A program made the translations under genes and the position numbers. Below are positions 36,514-45,664 of a stretch of DNA of 64,000 bases, piece after piece. The notes under the pieces were generated by a model. It worked only from the letters and a program-made list of their open reading frames with translations, made no database searches and was not told where the DNA came from. The DNA comes from an uncultured Bacteroidales bacterium (GTDB taxonomy: Bacteria > Bacteroidota > Bacteroidia > Bacteroidales > P3), in NCBI GenBank assembly GCA_900317125.1, contig ONFR01000001.1, forward strand, positions 124,001 through 188,000, read 5' to 3'. The number at the start of each line of letters is the position of its first letter. Positions within the stretch are counted from its first letter, which is position 1.

Positions 36514-38148
36514 TTATTTGTTCAGAATGCGGTTGTATTCGGCTGTGGAGGAGAGTATCTCGACGGCTTTCTTCACGTCGGGGTCGTCGCTCAGTGCGCC
36601 CTCGATACAGCCTTTACGGTAATAGTAGTGGACCAATATGGCATCTTTCAGCAGCTGGCTTACCTCGTCGCGGTGGCGCATCAGGTCGTCCTTCTTGGCC
36701 TCCTTGTAGGTCTTTTCCAGTTGGTCTATCTGTTGCTTCAGGTTGTCCATGTAGTCCTCCTCTTCGGCCACCTTGCGGAGGTCGGAGAGGATGTTCTCGG
36801 TGTAGGTGGTGTAGTCGTATGTCTTGTCGGAGAGGTAATTGATAAAGTCCTGGTATATCTCTTCAGTGATGACAAACTCTTTGGGTGAGGGGATAGTGTC
36901 GTGTTCGCGGTGGAACTTGAGTGCGTAGTTGAAGAAGTGGAAGCGGTTGTACAATGCCACCGAGAGGAGCGAAGAGGTGGGGTGCTCCACTTCGATGTCG
37001 GGTTCGATGCCGAAGCCGTCGTACACGGTGCGCCCATGGCGGGTGGAGAAGGCTGTTTTGAGCGAGTCGGGCACCTTGATGGCGCGTCCGTTCTCGTCGC
37101 GATGCTTGTAGTCGATGGCCTGGATGCAGCGGCCCGAGGGGATAAAGTATTTGGACACCGTGACTTTCATCTGGCTGTTGTAGGGCATGGGGAGGATGTT
37201 CTGCACAAGCCCTTTGCCGTATGACCGCTCACCGATGATCACGGCGCGGTCCAGGTCTTGCAGGCTGCCGCTGACAATCTCGCTGGCCGAGGCGCTCTGG
37301 CCGTTGATGAGTACGGCCACAGGGATATCGACATCCTCGGCGGGCATGCGTGTGCGCGACTTGATGTTCTTGGAGGCCACTTTTCCTTTGGTCTCCACCA
37401 CCAGCTCGTTTTGCGGCACCCAGATGTTGACAATGTCCACGGCCTCGCCCATCAGTCCGCCGCCGTTGCCACGGAGGTCGAGGATGACCCCTTTGAGGCC
37501 GGGGTTGTCGCGTTTCAGCCGCTTGAAGGCTTCGCGCACGTTCTTCGCGGCGTTCTGGGTGAATTCATCTAGGCGGATGTATCCGATGTTGCCGTTGACA
37601 ATCCCGCTGTAGGAGACGTTGGGCAGGCGGATTTCGGCACGGGTGATGGTGACGTCAAAGGTTTTCCCCTCGCGCTCGAGGCGGAGGGTGACCTTGGTGC
37701 CAGCCTGTCCGCGCATGGCGGCACTCACCTCGGCGTTGTTCTTGCCCTCGGTGCTCTCGCCGTTCACGGCAAGGATGCGGTCGCCAATCTTCAGTCCTGC
37801 CTTGTCGGCGGGCAGACCCTCGTATGGCTCAGCGACATAGATATTGGTGCCCTCCTGATGGATGAGCGAACCTATGCCGCCATACTGGCCCAGCACCTGC
37901 ATCTTCACGTCCTCCATGTCGCTCTCGGCATAGTAGTTGGTGTAGGGGTCCATGGAGGCAAGCATGGCATCGATGGCCACCTTCATGGTCTTGCCCGGGT
38001 CCACATCGTCGACGTAGTTGGTGTGCAGGTTCTTGTATACATTGGCGAAAATCTCCAGATTCTTTGAGATTTCAAAACCTTTGTCGTTCTGGGCCGTGGT
38101 GCCAAAGGCCAGTCCGATGAACAGTAGCAGTGACAGTCTTTTTTTCAT
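36514..38148 (-). CDS. S41 carboxy-terminal processing peptidase (CtpA/Prc-like)
   Basis: 544 residues with a signal peptide (cleaved near FGTTAQ). A PDZ domain (about 85-170; GIGSLIHQEG, ILAVNGESTEG) precedes the S41 catalytic domain with GVILDLRGNGGG, the serine region NGQSASASEIVSGSL and the lysine in GERSYGKGLVQ. It is a periplasmic serine-lysine protease that trims tails of proteins. It belongs to a minus-strand run with the antiporter upstream and the O-antigen-ligase-like gene downstream. Confidence 0.95.
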   Translation of the reverse strand: MKKRLSLLLFIGLAFGTTAQNDKGFEISKNLEIFANVYKNLHTNYVDDVDPGKTMKVAIDAMLASMDPYTNYYAESDMEDVKMQVLGQYGGIGSLIHQEGTNIYVAEPYEGLPADKAGLKIGDRILAVNGESTEGKNNAEVSAAMRGQAGTKVTLRLEREGKTFDVTITRAEIRLPNVSYSGIVNGNIGYIRLDEFTQNAAKNVREAFKRLKRDNPGLKGVILDLRGNGGGLMGEAVDIVNIWVPQNELVVETKGKVASKNIKSRTRMPAEDVDIPVAVLINGQSASASEIVSGSLQDLDRAVIIGERSYGKGLVQNILPMPYNSQMKVTVSKYFIPSGRCIQAIDYKHRDENGRAIKVPDSLKTAFSTRHGRTVYDGFGIEPDIEVEHPTSSLLSVALYNRFHFFNYALKFHREHDTIPSPKEFVITEEIYQDFINYLSDKTYDYTTYTENILSDLRKVAEEEDYMDNLKQQIDQLEKTYKEAKKDDLMRHRDEVSQLLKDAILVHYYYRKGCIEGALSDDPDVKKAVEILSSTAEYNRILNK

Positions 38149-38190
38149 GTATCTGTGTTGTATTTTATACGTGTGATTGTCGGTGAGGCG

Positions 38191-40473
38191 TCACGAGGGG
38201 ATACTCTCGACGCGGAGGTCGTTAATCTTCAGCTCGAGGGGCGACACCATCCACACCACGTCGCCCAAGTGGAACACGGTGTCGGCGGGCGGGTTGATCA
38301 TATAGTCTTTGCCGCGCTCGATGGCGATGACCATCGACTGGTAGTCGTCCATGAGGTGCGAGTTCAGGATGGACTTTCCCGTCAGCTTGCTGTCGGTGCC
38401 CACCTCGAGGCGGTAGGTGTTTATCTCGTTGTCGGAATGGTCGTGGATAAGCATGTCGGGCTCCACGTCTACGGCGCTTCTCACTCGCGACAGCTGCTCC
38501 TCGCTGCCGAGGAAGGTGAGCCGGTCGCCGGGCATGATGAGCATCTCTTTGTCGGGCAGGTCATACACTTTCCCCGCACGCTCAATCGTCACGACGTTCA
38601 CCCCGTAGTCTTTCCTCAAGTTCGAGTCCATCAGCCGCAATCCGGAGAGCGGCGAATAGGGGGTGACGGTCATGCGCTCCATGATGAAGTTCTTCTCCAG
38701 CGATTCGGGTATCTTGAACGAGTTCTGGGCTTGGCGTTGATAGAAGTTGGTCACAAAGTGGCCCTCTATGCGGTTGTAGAAATCGGTGGCACGGCGCGAC
38801 AGCAGCACCACGGCCACCACCACGATGGCCACCACCACCACGAGACCCACCGCCAGATGGACGTAGCGCGAGATGACCCATCCCACCATGAACAGGGCCA
38901 CAAAATAGCGCAGGGCCAGCAGGGGGATCACTGCCACCTGGCTGTGGTTGTAGGTGTGGAGCATTTTGCGGATGCGCTCGCGGCTGACGTTCTTCACGGC
39001 CAGTGCCCACAGGAACGGGGCCATGCACACCAGCGTGACAATCATGCCCACAATGCGTCCCCACACTTGGGGAATGCCCCATCCGGCAAAGAGTCCGTCA
39101 AGCAGCGGCCGCAGCAACAGGAAACTCAGCAAACCCAAGGCTGCCAGTATGGCACTGTAGAACAGGATGGAGGTCAGCTGCTTGCGGACAAAGGTGCCCA
39201 GCTTCTTCTCATGGATGGTAACGCGACCGCTGGTGCTGTACCGCTCCAGGGCCTGCTTCAGTTTGTTCGGCAGCCGCGGCCACACCCACTCGTAGGCCGG
39301 CAACCCTGCCTTGATCATGTAGGGGGTGATGAATGTCGTGAGGATGGAGACGGAGACGATAATGGGGTAAAGCGACGGGTGGATAACCTTGAAGCTGAGG
39401 CCAAGCCCGGCAATGATAAAGCTGAACTCACCTATCTGGCAGAAGCAGAAGCCTCCCTGCATGGCACTGCGCAGCGGGCGGCCGCTCAGCAGGATGCCCA
39501 GTGTGGCGGCGCTCGACTTGATAATCACCACCACGGCGGCAATCACCAGAATGGGAACCCAGTGCTTCACCAGCACCTCGGGGTTGACCAGCATGCCCAC
39601 CGACACGAAAAACACCGCGCCGAAAAGGTTCTTCAACGGGGTGATGATGCGGTGAATGACATCCGCCTCGATGGTCTCGCTCAGGATGGCACCCATCACA
39701 AAGGCACCCAGTGCAGTCGAGAATCCCGCAAAATCGGCCATGACCACCATGCCGAAACACAGTCCCACGGCCACGATGCAAAGTGTCTCCTCGGTCATCC
39801 AACGGCGCATCCACCGTAGGAAGGTGGGCACTAGGAATATGCCGAAGGAGAACCACACTATCAGGAAGAACACCAGCTTCACCATGCTCAGTGCCAGCTG
39901 GCCTCCGTTGAAACTCTTACCCACGCTCAGCGTGCTCAGCACCACCAGCAGCAGCACCGCCACCAGGTCCTCCACCACCAGCACGGCAGTCACCGTCCCG
40001 GTGAAACGTTGCTGTTTCAGCTTCAGGTCGTCGAAAGATTTGATGATGATGGTGGTGGACGAGATGGAGAGCATGCAGCCCAGGAAGATGCAGTCCATTG
40101 TCCCCATGCCCAGCAGGTGTCCCACGGTGTTGCCCGCCACGAACATGATTGCCAGCTCCGTCAACGCGGTGATGGCTCCTGTCGAGCCCACTCGTTTCAA
40201 TTTCTTGATGCTGAATTCCAGTCCCAAGGCAAACATCAGGAACACGATGCCGATGTCGCTCCACACATGCACGCTCTCCTCGTCGGTGATGGCCGGGAAC
40301 CACTGGAAGTAGGGCCCGATAAAGAACCCTGCCACGATGTAGCCCAGCACCAGCGGCTGTTTCAGCCATTTGAACACCACCGTAATCACTCCTGCCGTTA
40401 TCAGGATAACAGCCAAATCGACAAATATGGGGGGTAGCGACGACATACCTTCTTCGTTATTTTTATCACCCAT
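38191..40473 (-). CDS. CPA2-family cation/proton antiporter with TrkA-type C-terminal domains
   Basis: 760 residues (the start may instead be the internal MSSLPP ten codons in). Twelve to thirteen membrane segments carry CPA2/KefB-like motifs: LKQPLVLGYIVAGFFIGP, FLMFALGLEFSIKKLKRVG, and GAFVMGAILSET. The C-terminus holds two TrkA_C-like domains (MPGDRLTFLGSEEQL and HLGDVVWMVSP). A role in potassium or sodium efflux and pH control is known for the family. Next to ctpA on the same strand. Confidence 0.9.
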   Translation of the reverse strand: MGDKNNEEGMSSLPPIFVDLAVILITAGVITVVFKWLKQPLVLGYIVAGFFIGPYFQWFPAITDEESVHVWSDIGIVFLMFALGLEFSIKKLKRVGSTGAITALTELAIMFVAGNTVGHLLGMGTMDCIFLGCMLSISSTTIIIKSFDDLKLKQQRFTGTVTAVLVVEDLVAVLLLVVLSTLSVGKSFNGGQLALSMVKLVFFLIVWFSFGIFLVPTFLRWMRRWMTEETLCIVAVGLCFGMVVMADFAGFSTALGAFVMGAILSETIEADVIHRIITPLKNLFGAVFFVSVGMLVNPEVLVKHWVPILVIAAVVVIIKSSAATLGILLSGRPLRSAMQGGFCFCQIGEFSFIIAGLGLSFKVIHPSLYPIIVSVSILTTFITPYMIKAGLPAYEWVWPRLPNKLKQALERYSTSGRVTIHEKKLGTFVRKQLTSILFYSAILAALGLLSFLLLRPLLDGLFAGWGIPQVWGRIVGMIVTLVCMAPFLWALAVKNVSRERIRKMLHTYNHSQVAVIPLLALRYFVALFMVGWVISRYVHLAVGLVVVVAIVVVAVVLLSRRATDFYNRIEGHFVTNFYQRQAQNSFKIPESLEKNFIMERMTVTPYSPLSGLRLMDSNLRKDYGVNVVTIERAGKVYDLPDKEMLIMPGDRLTFLGSEEQLSRVRSAVDVEPDMLIHDHSDNEINTYRLEVGTDSKLTGKSILNSHLMDDYQSMVIAIERGKDYMINPPADTVFHLGDVVWMVSPLELKINDLRVESIPS

Positions 40474-40578
40474 TAACGCACGCTTTGCTTAATTATTGCC
40501 CCCGGCAGGCATTGCTACAAAATATTTTTCTCTGGCAACAAAATCATTCTCAAAAACGCTGTTTTCAATAATATTTTG

Positions 40579-40586
40579 TATATTTG
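40579..40586 (+). promoter_or_regulatory. -7 box of the second porin gene
   Basis: TATATTTG, matching TAnnTTTG. It overlaps an ATG at 40584, which rules that codon out as start and supports 40617. Confidence 0.6.
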
Positions 40587-40616
40587 CAAATATCACGACA
40601 TAAAACTCAATTTTAT

Positions 40617-41759
40617 ATGACACTGAAACAAAAAACATTAAGAGTATTCTCGCTGCTCTCGCTCGTTGCAATATCCCAAGTGGCGACGGCACAGGTCGAC
40701 TTCACCCCCATCTTTACACAGATTAAACTTGAGGCTCGTGCCGACTTCGATTATTACCACAACACTGTCAAGGGCGACACCCTGCAGGAGAACCCCTATG
40801 GCTTTCACGGCCGTTATTTCAACTTCGTCATCGGCGGCCCGATTGGTGAGAAGTTCAGCTATTTCTTCCGACAGCGCATCATTGCCTCCCCGGGCGATGT
40901 AAGCCTCTTCGACAACACCGACTTCCTCTACATCAACTATGCCCCTACGTCCAACTGGATGTTCCGTTTCGGTAAGGACGCTCTCGCCGTTGGTGGTTTC
41001 GAGTACGACGCTCCTCCCATCAACGTCCTCTTCAGCACCAATTATTGGGACAATTTCTATTGCTTCCAGCCTTCCGTGGCAGCCGCCTACAGGAGCGACG
41101 ACGCCAACCACATGCTCCTTCTCCAGGTGGGCAACTCGCCTTATGTCCACTACGGCGCCGGCCTCGGCTTCGCTCCCGGACAGGAGTGGAAATCCGGCCT
41201 CATGTCCTACAACCTCTTCTACAGCGGCAAGGTGGGCCACCTCAAGCTGCTCCATTCCGTTAACATGTTCCAGCGTCCCGACCGCAAATATATGAACTAT
41301 ATCGCCATCGGCCACGAGCTGGAGTATGAGCACTGGGACATCTACCTCGACCTCATCCACCACGCCAACGGCCTTAAGGACTGGGGCAACAATTTCGCCG
41401 TTGTCAGCTGCGCCAATGTCTATTTCAACAAGGAGTTCAACATCTTTGTCAAAGGGGCCTACGAGCAGAACCGCTCCGAAGACGCCCTGCCCGGTTTCGG
41501 CAATATCAGCACCGGCTTCTACGACATCTTCTGCGAGACCGCCCACAGCCATCTCACCTATGGCCTCGGCATGGAATATCACCCCAAGTCCTGTCCCGAC
41601 TTCCGTCTCCACGCCTTTGTGGCCAACCGCCGTACTACCGATTACAGCATGGCCATCCCTGTGGTCAGCAATTCCCTCCGCGCCAATGTCGGCATCACCT
41701 GGAGCATGGAGGTCTACCGCATGCTCAAGGAGCGTATGGCCAAAATCGCTAGAGAATAA
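40617..41759 (+). CDS. Porin-like outer-membrane protein
   Basis: 380 residues from the ATG at 40617 (MTLKQKTLRVF), with a signal peptide ending VATAQ. The mature part is beta-rich and aromatic with RYFNFVIGGPIGEKFSYFFRQR, WMFRFGKDALAVGG and a C-terminal strand ANVGITWSMEVYRML; it resembles the Bacteroidota porin/OprO-P group. The strands and lack of TonB box suggest a passive channel. It has its own promoter and the hairpin terminator at 41771-41809. Confidence 0.75.
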   Translation: MTLKQKTLRVFSLLSLVAISQVATAQVDFTPIFTQIKLEARADFDYYHNTVKGDTLQENPYGFHGRYFNFVIGGPIGEKFSYFFRQRIIASPGDVSLFDNTDFLYINYAPTSNWMFRFGKDALAVGGFEYDAPPINVLFSTNYWDNFYCFQPSVAAAYRSDDANHMLLLQVGNSPYVHYGAGLGFAPGQEWKSGLMSYNLFYSGKVGHLKLLHSVNMFQRPDRKYMNYIAIGHELEYEHWDIYLDLIHHANGLKDWGNNFAVVSCANVYFNKEFNIFVKGAYEQNRSEDALPGFGNISTGFYDIFCETAHSHLTYGLGMEYHPKSCPDFRLHAFVANRRTTDYSMAIPVVSNSLRANVGITWSMEVYRMLKERMAKIARE

Positions 41760-41770
41760 AACGTAAAATA

Positions 41771-41809
41771 CCAGGAGTTCCTGGCCTGTGCTAGGAATTC
41801 CTGGCTTTT
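41771..41809 (+). terminator. Terminator after the porin gene
   Basis: Arms ccaggagtt (41771-41779) and aattcctgg (41796-41804) followed by CTTTT. Each half is itself partly palindromic. Confidence 0.6.
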
Positions 41810-41836
41810 CCATCAGAACCCCCAATATTTATCACC

Positions 41837-43081
41837 ATGGCACTTCACGACCATCGTAAAAACAAAACCACCCAGTATGCCAACTGGGCCGAGAAATTCT
41901 TTGGCGGCATTCAGCGTCGTTTCAACATCAAGAACCCCCTCAAGTTCACCAGCAAACGCTCCATCGAGGCCATCCTGTTCTTGATACTGTTTGTAGGCTT
42001 CTTCTGGATACTCGCCTACTACATGACGCTGCCCCACATGCTCAACACCTTTATGCAGACAGCCTACCAGCTCCTGCTCGAGACCGTCTTCTACATCATG
42101 GCCATCTGCGTCCTGATGGGTGGTATCAGCAAACTGCTTATCGAGTTCGGTGTTGTGCGACTCATGGAGAACATCCTGCGTCCCCTCATGAAACCCCTTT
42201 ACAATCTGCCCGGTGTGGCGGCTTTGGGCGCAGTCATGACTTTCCTCTCCGACAATCCCGCCATCATCTCCCTGGCTCACGACAAGAACTTCTCCCAGTA
42301 TTTCAAGAAGTACCAACTCGTCTCCCTCACCAATTTCGGCACTGCCTTTGGCATGGGCCTCGTGGTGCTGGCCTTCATGATAGGCAAGGGCTTCGGTAGC
42401 GGTGCCGCTGTGGGTATCCTTGGCGCCTTTATCGGCAGCATCGTCTCTACCCGCCTCATGCAGCGTTTCACCCTCAAGAGCTACCCCGAGATGGATGCCC
42501 CTGTGGTGGAAGGCGCCACCGAAGGCAACGAGCAGAATATTTCCTACAAGAGCGAAGGCAGTGTGCTGCAACGTTTCCTCAACGGTGTGCTCGACGGTGG
42601 CAAGGAGGGCGTCAACATCGGCCTCGCCATCATCCCCGGCGTGCTCTGTATCTCCACCGTGGTCATGATGCTCACCTTTGGTCCTTCGGGCGAACATGGC
42701 GAATATACCGGTGCCGCCTACGAGGGTGTCCCCGTCATCACCATGCTGGCCGACAAAATCAACGTGGTCTTCGACTGGCTCTTCGGCTTCAAGTTCGGTG
42801 CCCTCATCTCTTTCCCCATCACCGCTCTCGGCGCCGTGGGTGCTGCCCTTGGTCTTGTCCCCCGCTTCATCTCTGAAGGCATTATCGACAACAACGCCAT
42901 AGCCGTCTTCACCGCCATGGGCATGTGCTGGAGCGGCTACCTCTCCACCCACACCGCCATGCTCGACAGCCTCGGCTACCGCAACCTCATCGGCAAAGCC
43001 ATCGGAGCCCACACCATCGGAGGCCTCTGCGCCGGCATCGCCGCCCACTGGCTCTGGGTTCTGTTCAGTCTTATTTTCTAA
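41837..43081 (+). CDS. Gate/nucleoside-recognition domain membrane protein
   Basis: 414 residues with about nine to ten membrane segments. Two Gate-like modules show as VLMGGISKLLIEFGV with GVAALGAVMTFLSDNPAII and later GMCWSGYLSTHTAMLDSLGYR. This matches the YjiH/CD0519-like group of conserved membrane proteins of unknown substrate. Amino end is basic and cytosolic (HDHRKNKT). DUF3667 genes follow within four bases, so they share a transcript. Confidence 0.7.
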   Translation: MALHDHRKNKTTQYANWAEKFFGGIQRRFNIKNPLKFTSKRSIEAILFLILFVGFFWILAYYMTLPHMLNTFMQTAYQLLLETVFYIMAICVLMGGISKLLIEFGVVRLMENILRPLMKPLYNLPGVAALGAVMTFLSDNPAIISLAHDKNFSQYFKKYQLVSLTNFGTAFGMGLVVLAFMIGKGFGSGAAVGILGAFIGSIVSTRLMQRFTLKSYPEMDAPVVEGATEGNEQNISYKSEGSVLQRFLNGVLDGGKEGVNIGLAIIPGVLCISTVVMMLTFGPSGEHGEYTGAAYEGVPVITMLADKINVVFDWLFGFKFGALISFPITALGAVGAALGLVPRFISEGIIDNNAIAVFTAMGMCWSGYLSTHTAMLDSLGYRNLIGKAIGAHTIGGLCAGIAAHWLWVLFSLIF

Positions 43082-43084
43082 GGC

Positions 43085-43966
43085 ATGAACCTGAAAGAAA
43101 CACTCGGACGTTTCCGCACTTGGCAGAACAAACCCTATCACAATTCCGACGAGGAACAGGAGGAGCATCGTTGTGCCAACTGCGGTAACGTGTTCAGGGG
43201 AAACTACTGCCCTGTATGCCGTCAGGATGCCAAGGACGGCCGCATCACGTGGAAGTGGGTGGGCAAAAGCATCCTCGATGTGTGGGGCTTGGATTCCCGT
43301 TCTCTGCCGAACACCCTCCTCCAGCTTTTCATACGTCCCGGACGCATTATCGGTGCATATCTCGACGGCCAACATCAGATATGCTACAAGCCTTTCAATA
43401 TGCTCTTCATTCTTGCCATCTTTTACGTCGTGGTGCAGCAACTTCTTGGTTGGAACTATGCGGCCACTCCTGAAGACAAGGGAGGCAAAGTCGTTCAAAT
43501 GGTCTTTGAATGGGTTTCCGAACACCCCGCATGGAACGCCATGCTTATCTCCGTGGCAATGATTATCCCTACATGGCTATTCTTCCATTTTGCCCCACGC
43601 CATACACGCCACACACTCCCCGAAGGCATCTTCATCCAGCTCTTCATGAACATCCTCATCCTCGTCATTGTTTTCCTTTCCGATTTCTTTATATTGCTCT
43701 CGCTTCTGATACCAGTTTACTACTACATCGCTTACCGCCAGCTTTTCGGCTACCGGCCTTGGGGCACTATCTGGCGTATTCTTTTGTGCTTCGCGGTCTG
43801 GGGCATCTTCTTTGTCATCTTTATTAACTTGTTATATATCGTCACAACCCACCCCGAAAAACTTCCGCGAGTCGCAATAGGCCTTTTGCTTTACCTTGTC
43901 GCTCTTGCAGGCATCCTCGCCTTTGGCTATTTTGTCAGTAAAAAAACCGCACAATCCAAGACATGA
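43085..43966 (+). CDS. DUF3667-type zinc-ribbon membrane protein, first copy
   Basis: 293 residues. The N-terminus has a zinc ribbon with two CxxC knuckles (CANCGNVFRGNYCPVCRQ), then WKWVGKSILDVWGL and five to six membrane segments. DUF3667 function is unknown. It starts four bases after the Gate-domain gene and overlaps its paralogue by four bases, so the three are coupled. The two DUF3667 proteins share the ribbon and the segment that follows it almost exactly. Confidence 0.8.
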   Translation: MNLKETLGRFRTWQNKPYHNSDEEQEEHRCANCGNVFRGNYCPVCRQDAKDGRITWKWVGKSILDVWGLDSRSLPNTLLQLFIRPGRIIGAYLDGQHQICYKPFNMLFILAIFYVVVQQLLGWNYAATPEDKGGKVVQMVFEWVSEHPAWNAMLISVAMIIPTWLFFHFAPRHTRHTLPEGIFIQLFMNILILVIVFLSDFFILLSLLIPVYYYIAYRQLFGYRPWGTIWRILLCFAVWGIFFVIFINLLYIVTTHPEKLPRVAIGLLLYLVALAGILAFGYFVSKKTAQSKT

Positions 43967-44904
43967 AACTCAAAGAATCACTCAGACGTTTTCCCGCTCG
44001 GCAGAACAAACTCGCTCTATATTCCGACGAGGAGCTGGAGGAGTGCCGTTGTGCCAACTGCGGTCACGTGTTCAGGGGCAACTACTGCCCTGTGTGCCGT
44101 CAGGAGGTCGGCGACGGACGCATCACATGGAAGTGGGTCGGAAAAAGCATCCTCGACGTATGGGGAATGGACACCCGCTCACTTCCCAACACGCTACTGC
44201 AGCTCCTTTGGCGACCCGGCCACATGATAGGCGACTATATTGGAGGCCACCGGCAGGTGTGCTACAAACCCGTCAACATGCTCTTTATTGTGGCACTGGC
44301 CTATGTCATCCTCATGCAGATAATCGGTCAGGATGTCAACATTAGCGAAATCGAAATTGCAGGCGACGACCGGACTGGATACTTCAATGTATTCAATACC
44401 TGCTATCATTGGATGGTGGCTCATCCTGGATGGGCCATGATGGTATTGACCATGATAATGATATTGCCCACCTTCATTGTGTTCCGTTTTGCCCCGCAGC
44501 ATCCGCACCTGACCTTTCCCGAAAACATCTTCGTTCAGGTTTTCATGAGCACATTGATGCTGGTTGTCGCCTTCACCATCCGTGTCAGCAACGGGATTAC
44601 CGTATTTCTCATCCCGCTCTATTATTACATCTGCTATCGGCAGCTGTTCGGCTACAAGTTTTGGGCTACAACATGGCGCCTTGCCGTCTGTTTCTTTGTG
44701 TGGTCCATTCTTGCATTCTATCTCATTGTCTTGGTATTGGTGGTATCGGTACGCCAAAATGAATTGGAGAATCCTGTACGCGCCACTATCTATGGTGCCT
44801 TCATGTTGACTTTAGGCACGGCAGTGCTGGTAGCTATACCACTTTCCATTGCCTACTTCATCAGCAGGAAAACGGCCAAAAGAAGACAACAACCCACGCT
44901 TTAG
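43963..44904 (+). CDS. DUF3667-type zinc-ribbon membrane protein, second copy
   Basis: 313 residues, paralogue of the preceding gene: CANCGHVFRGNYCPVCRQ, then ITWKWVGKSILDVWGMD and LPNTLLQLLWRPGHMIG. The membrane segments have diverged more than the ribbon. The ATGA overlap with the first copy means translation is coupled. A tandem duplication is the simplest explanation. The 120 bases that follow hold nothing that I recognise until the promoter at 45027. Confidence 0.8.
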   Translation: MKLKESLRRFPARQNKLALYSDEELEECRCANCGHVFRGNYCPVCRQEVGDGRITWKWVGKSILDVWGMDTRSLPNTLLQLLWRPGHMIGDYIGGHRQVCYKPVNMLFIVALAYVILMQIIGQDVNISEIEIAGDDRTGYFNVFNTCYHWMVAHPGWAMMVLTMIMILPTFIVFRFAPQHPHLTFPENIFVQVFMSTLMLVVAFTIRVSNGITVFLIPLYYYICYRQLFGYKFWATTWRLAVCFFVWSILAFYLIVLVLVVSVRQNELENPVRATIYGAFMLTLGTAVLVAIPLSIAYFISRKTAKRRQQPTL

Positions 44905-45026
44905 TATTGTGCACACCGTTGTCGGATATTGTTTTTTATTACCCTACACCTGTCAGACTATCAGGCACTAAACACGCTTTCCCATCCTTGCTGATAAAAA
45001 AAACTCTCTATGTCCGAAAAAAGTTG

Positions 45027-45034
45027 TACTTTTG
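45027..45034 (+). promoter_or_regulatory. -7 box of the ferredoxin-start minigene
   Basis: TACTTTTG fits TAnnTTTG and lies 33 bases before a short ORF at 45067. Confidence 0.5.
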
Positions 45035-45066
45035 CACCACGTTATTAACCCTAAAAAAAGAATAAA

Positions 45067-45093
45067 ATGGCTTACAAAATCACTGACATCTGA
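45067..45093 (+). pseudogene. Truncated 4Fe-4S ferredoxin start (MAYKITDI)
   Basis: Eight codons MAYKITDI then TGA. This is the usual opening of small Bacteroidota 2[4Fe-4S] ferredoxins, where the next residues should bring a cysteine cluster. In another frame 45098-45115 reads GAIVEG, which in such ferredoxins follows the CPV cysteine, so the gene seems to have lost its middle and end. It has a promoter and a terminator at 45141-45168, giving a transcript of about 135 bases. It may be a relic or an RNA with its own role. Confidence 0.5.
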
Positions 45094-45140
45094 CCGGTGC
45101 AATCGTTGAAGGCTAATCACGACAAAGATGTAACAACTAA

Positions 45141-45168
45141 AGCCCTGCCCCTGTGCAGGGCTTTTTTT
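45141..45168 (+). terminator. Terminator of the ferredoxin-start minigene
   Basis: Arms agccctgc (45141-45148) and gcagggct (45155-45162) with a 6-base loop and seven T residues in the tail. Confidence 0.85.
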
Positions 45169-45200
45169 CAACAAAAGGCTTAACCTCATTGTCCCTCATC

Positions 45201-45653
45201 ATGAAGAATATATACAATTTTCTGATACTTGTAAGCATCGTTGCTGCCATCTTTGCCCTCGCCTCATGCAAGAAGACCAACGAAGACCTTATCGTGGGCA
45301 CTTGGCGGTGCACTTCCGCCACCCTCAACCCCGACGATTTCACCGAAGCGGAGAGGGTCGTCGCCTTATACACCTCCGCCAAGTACCTCTTCACGGCCGA
45401 GAAATACTTTGCTGTCGCGCACCCCACCGAGACAAGCTACGGGTACTACACCATCGATGGCGACAAGCTGGGCATCGTTATCCGGGGGAGTGAGGAAGCC
45501 ATCATGGCCCAAATCAATCATCTCGACAGCAAGAACCTCACCTTCACCTTCTCGCAGGAAGTCTACGACGAGGATGAGAACGGCGAGGGCCACAACATCA
45601 AGACCGCCGTCACCCTCAATCTCGAAAAGGTGAAGGACGCAGGAAAACAATAG
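45201..45653 (+). CDS. Lipocalin-like domain lipoprotein
   Basis: 150 residues from the ATG at 45201; the ATG at 45153 lies inside the terminator and is rejected. The lipobox is FALASC (Cys21). The mature part starts DLIVGTWRCTSATL, the usual opening of small lipocalin-like proteins of Bacteroidota, followed by strands YLFTAEKYFAV and YGYYTIDGDKLGIV. Ligand unknown. Twelve bases separate it from the acyltransferase gene. Confidence 0.65.
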   Translation: MKNIYNFLILVSIVAAIFALASCKKTNEDLIVGTWRCTSATLNPDDFTEAERVVALYTSAKYLFTAEKYFAVAHPTETSYGYYTIDGDKLGIVIRGSEEAIMAQINHLDSKNLTFTFSQEVYDEDENGEGHNIKTAVTLNLEKVKDAGKQ

Positions 45654-45664
45654 CACTTCAGGGC

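Noticed and set aside
38155..39819. 554-codon plus-strand ORF opposite the antiporter
   Set aside because: His/Gln/Gly-rich shadow of a membrane protein gene.
41813..43525. 570-codon minus-strand ORF opposite the Gate-domain gene
   Set aside because: Shadow frame; spans two real genes and their gap.
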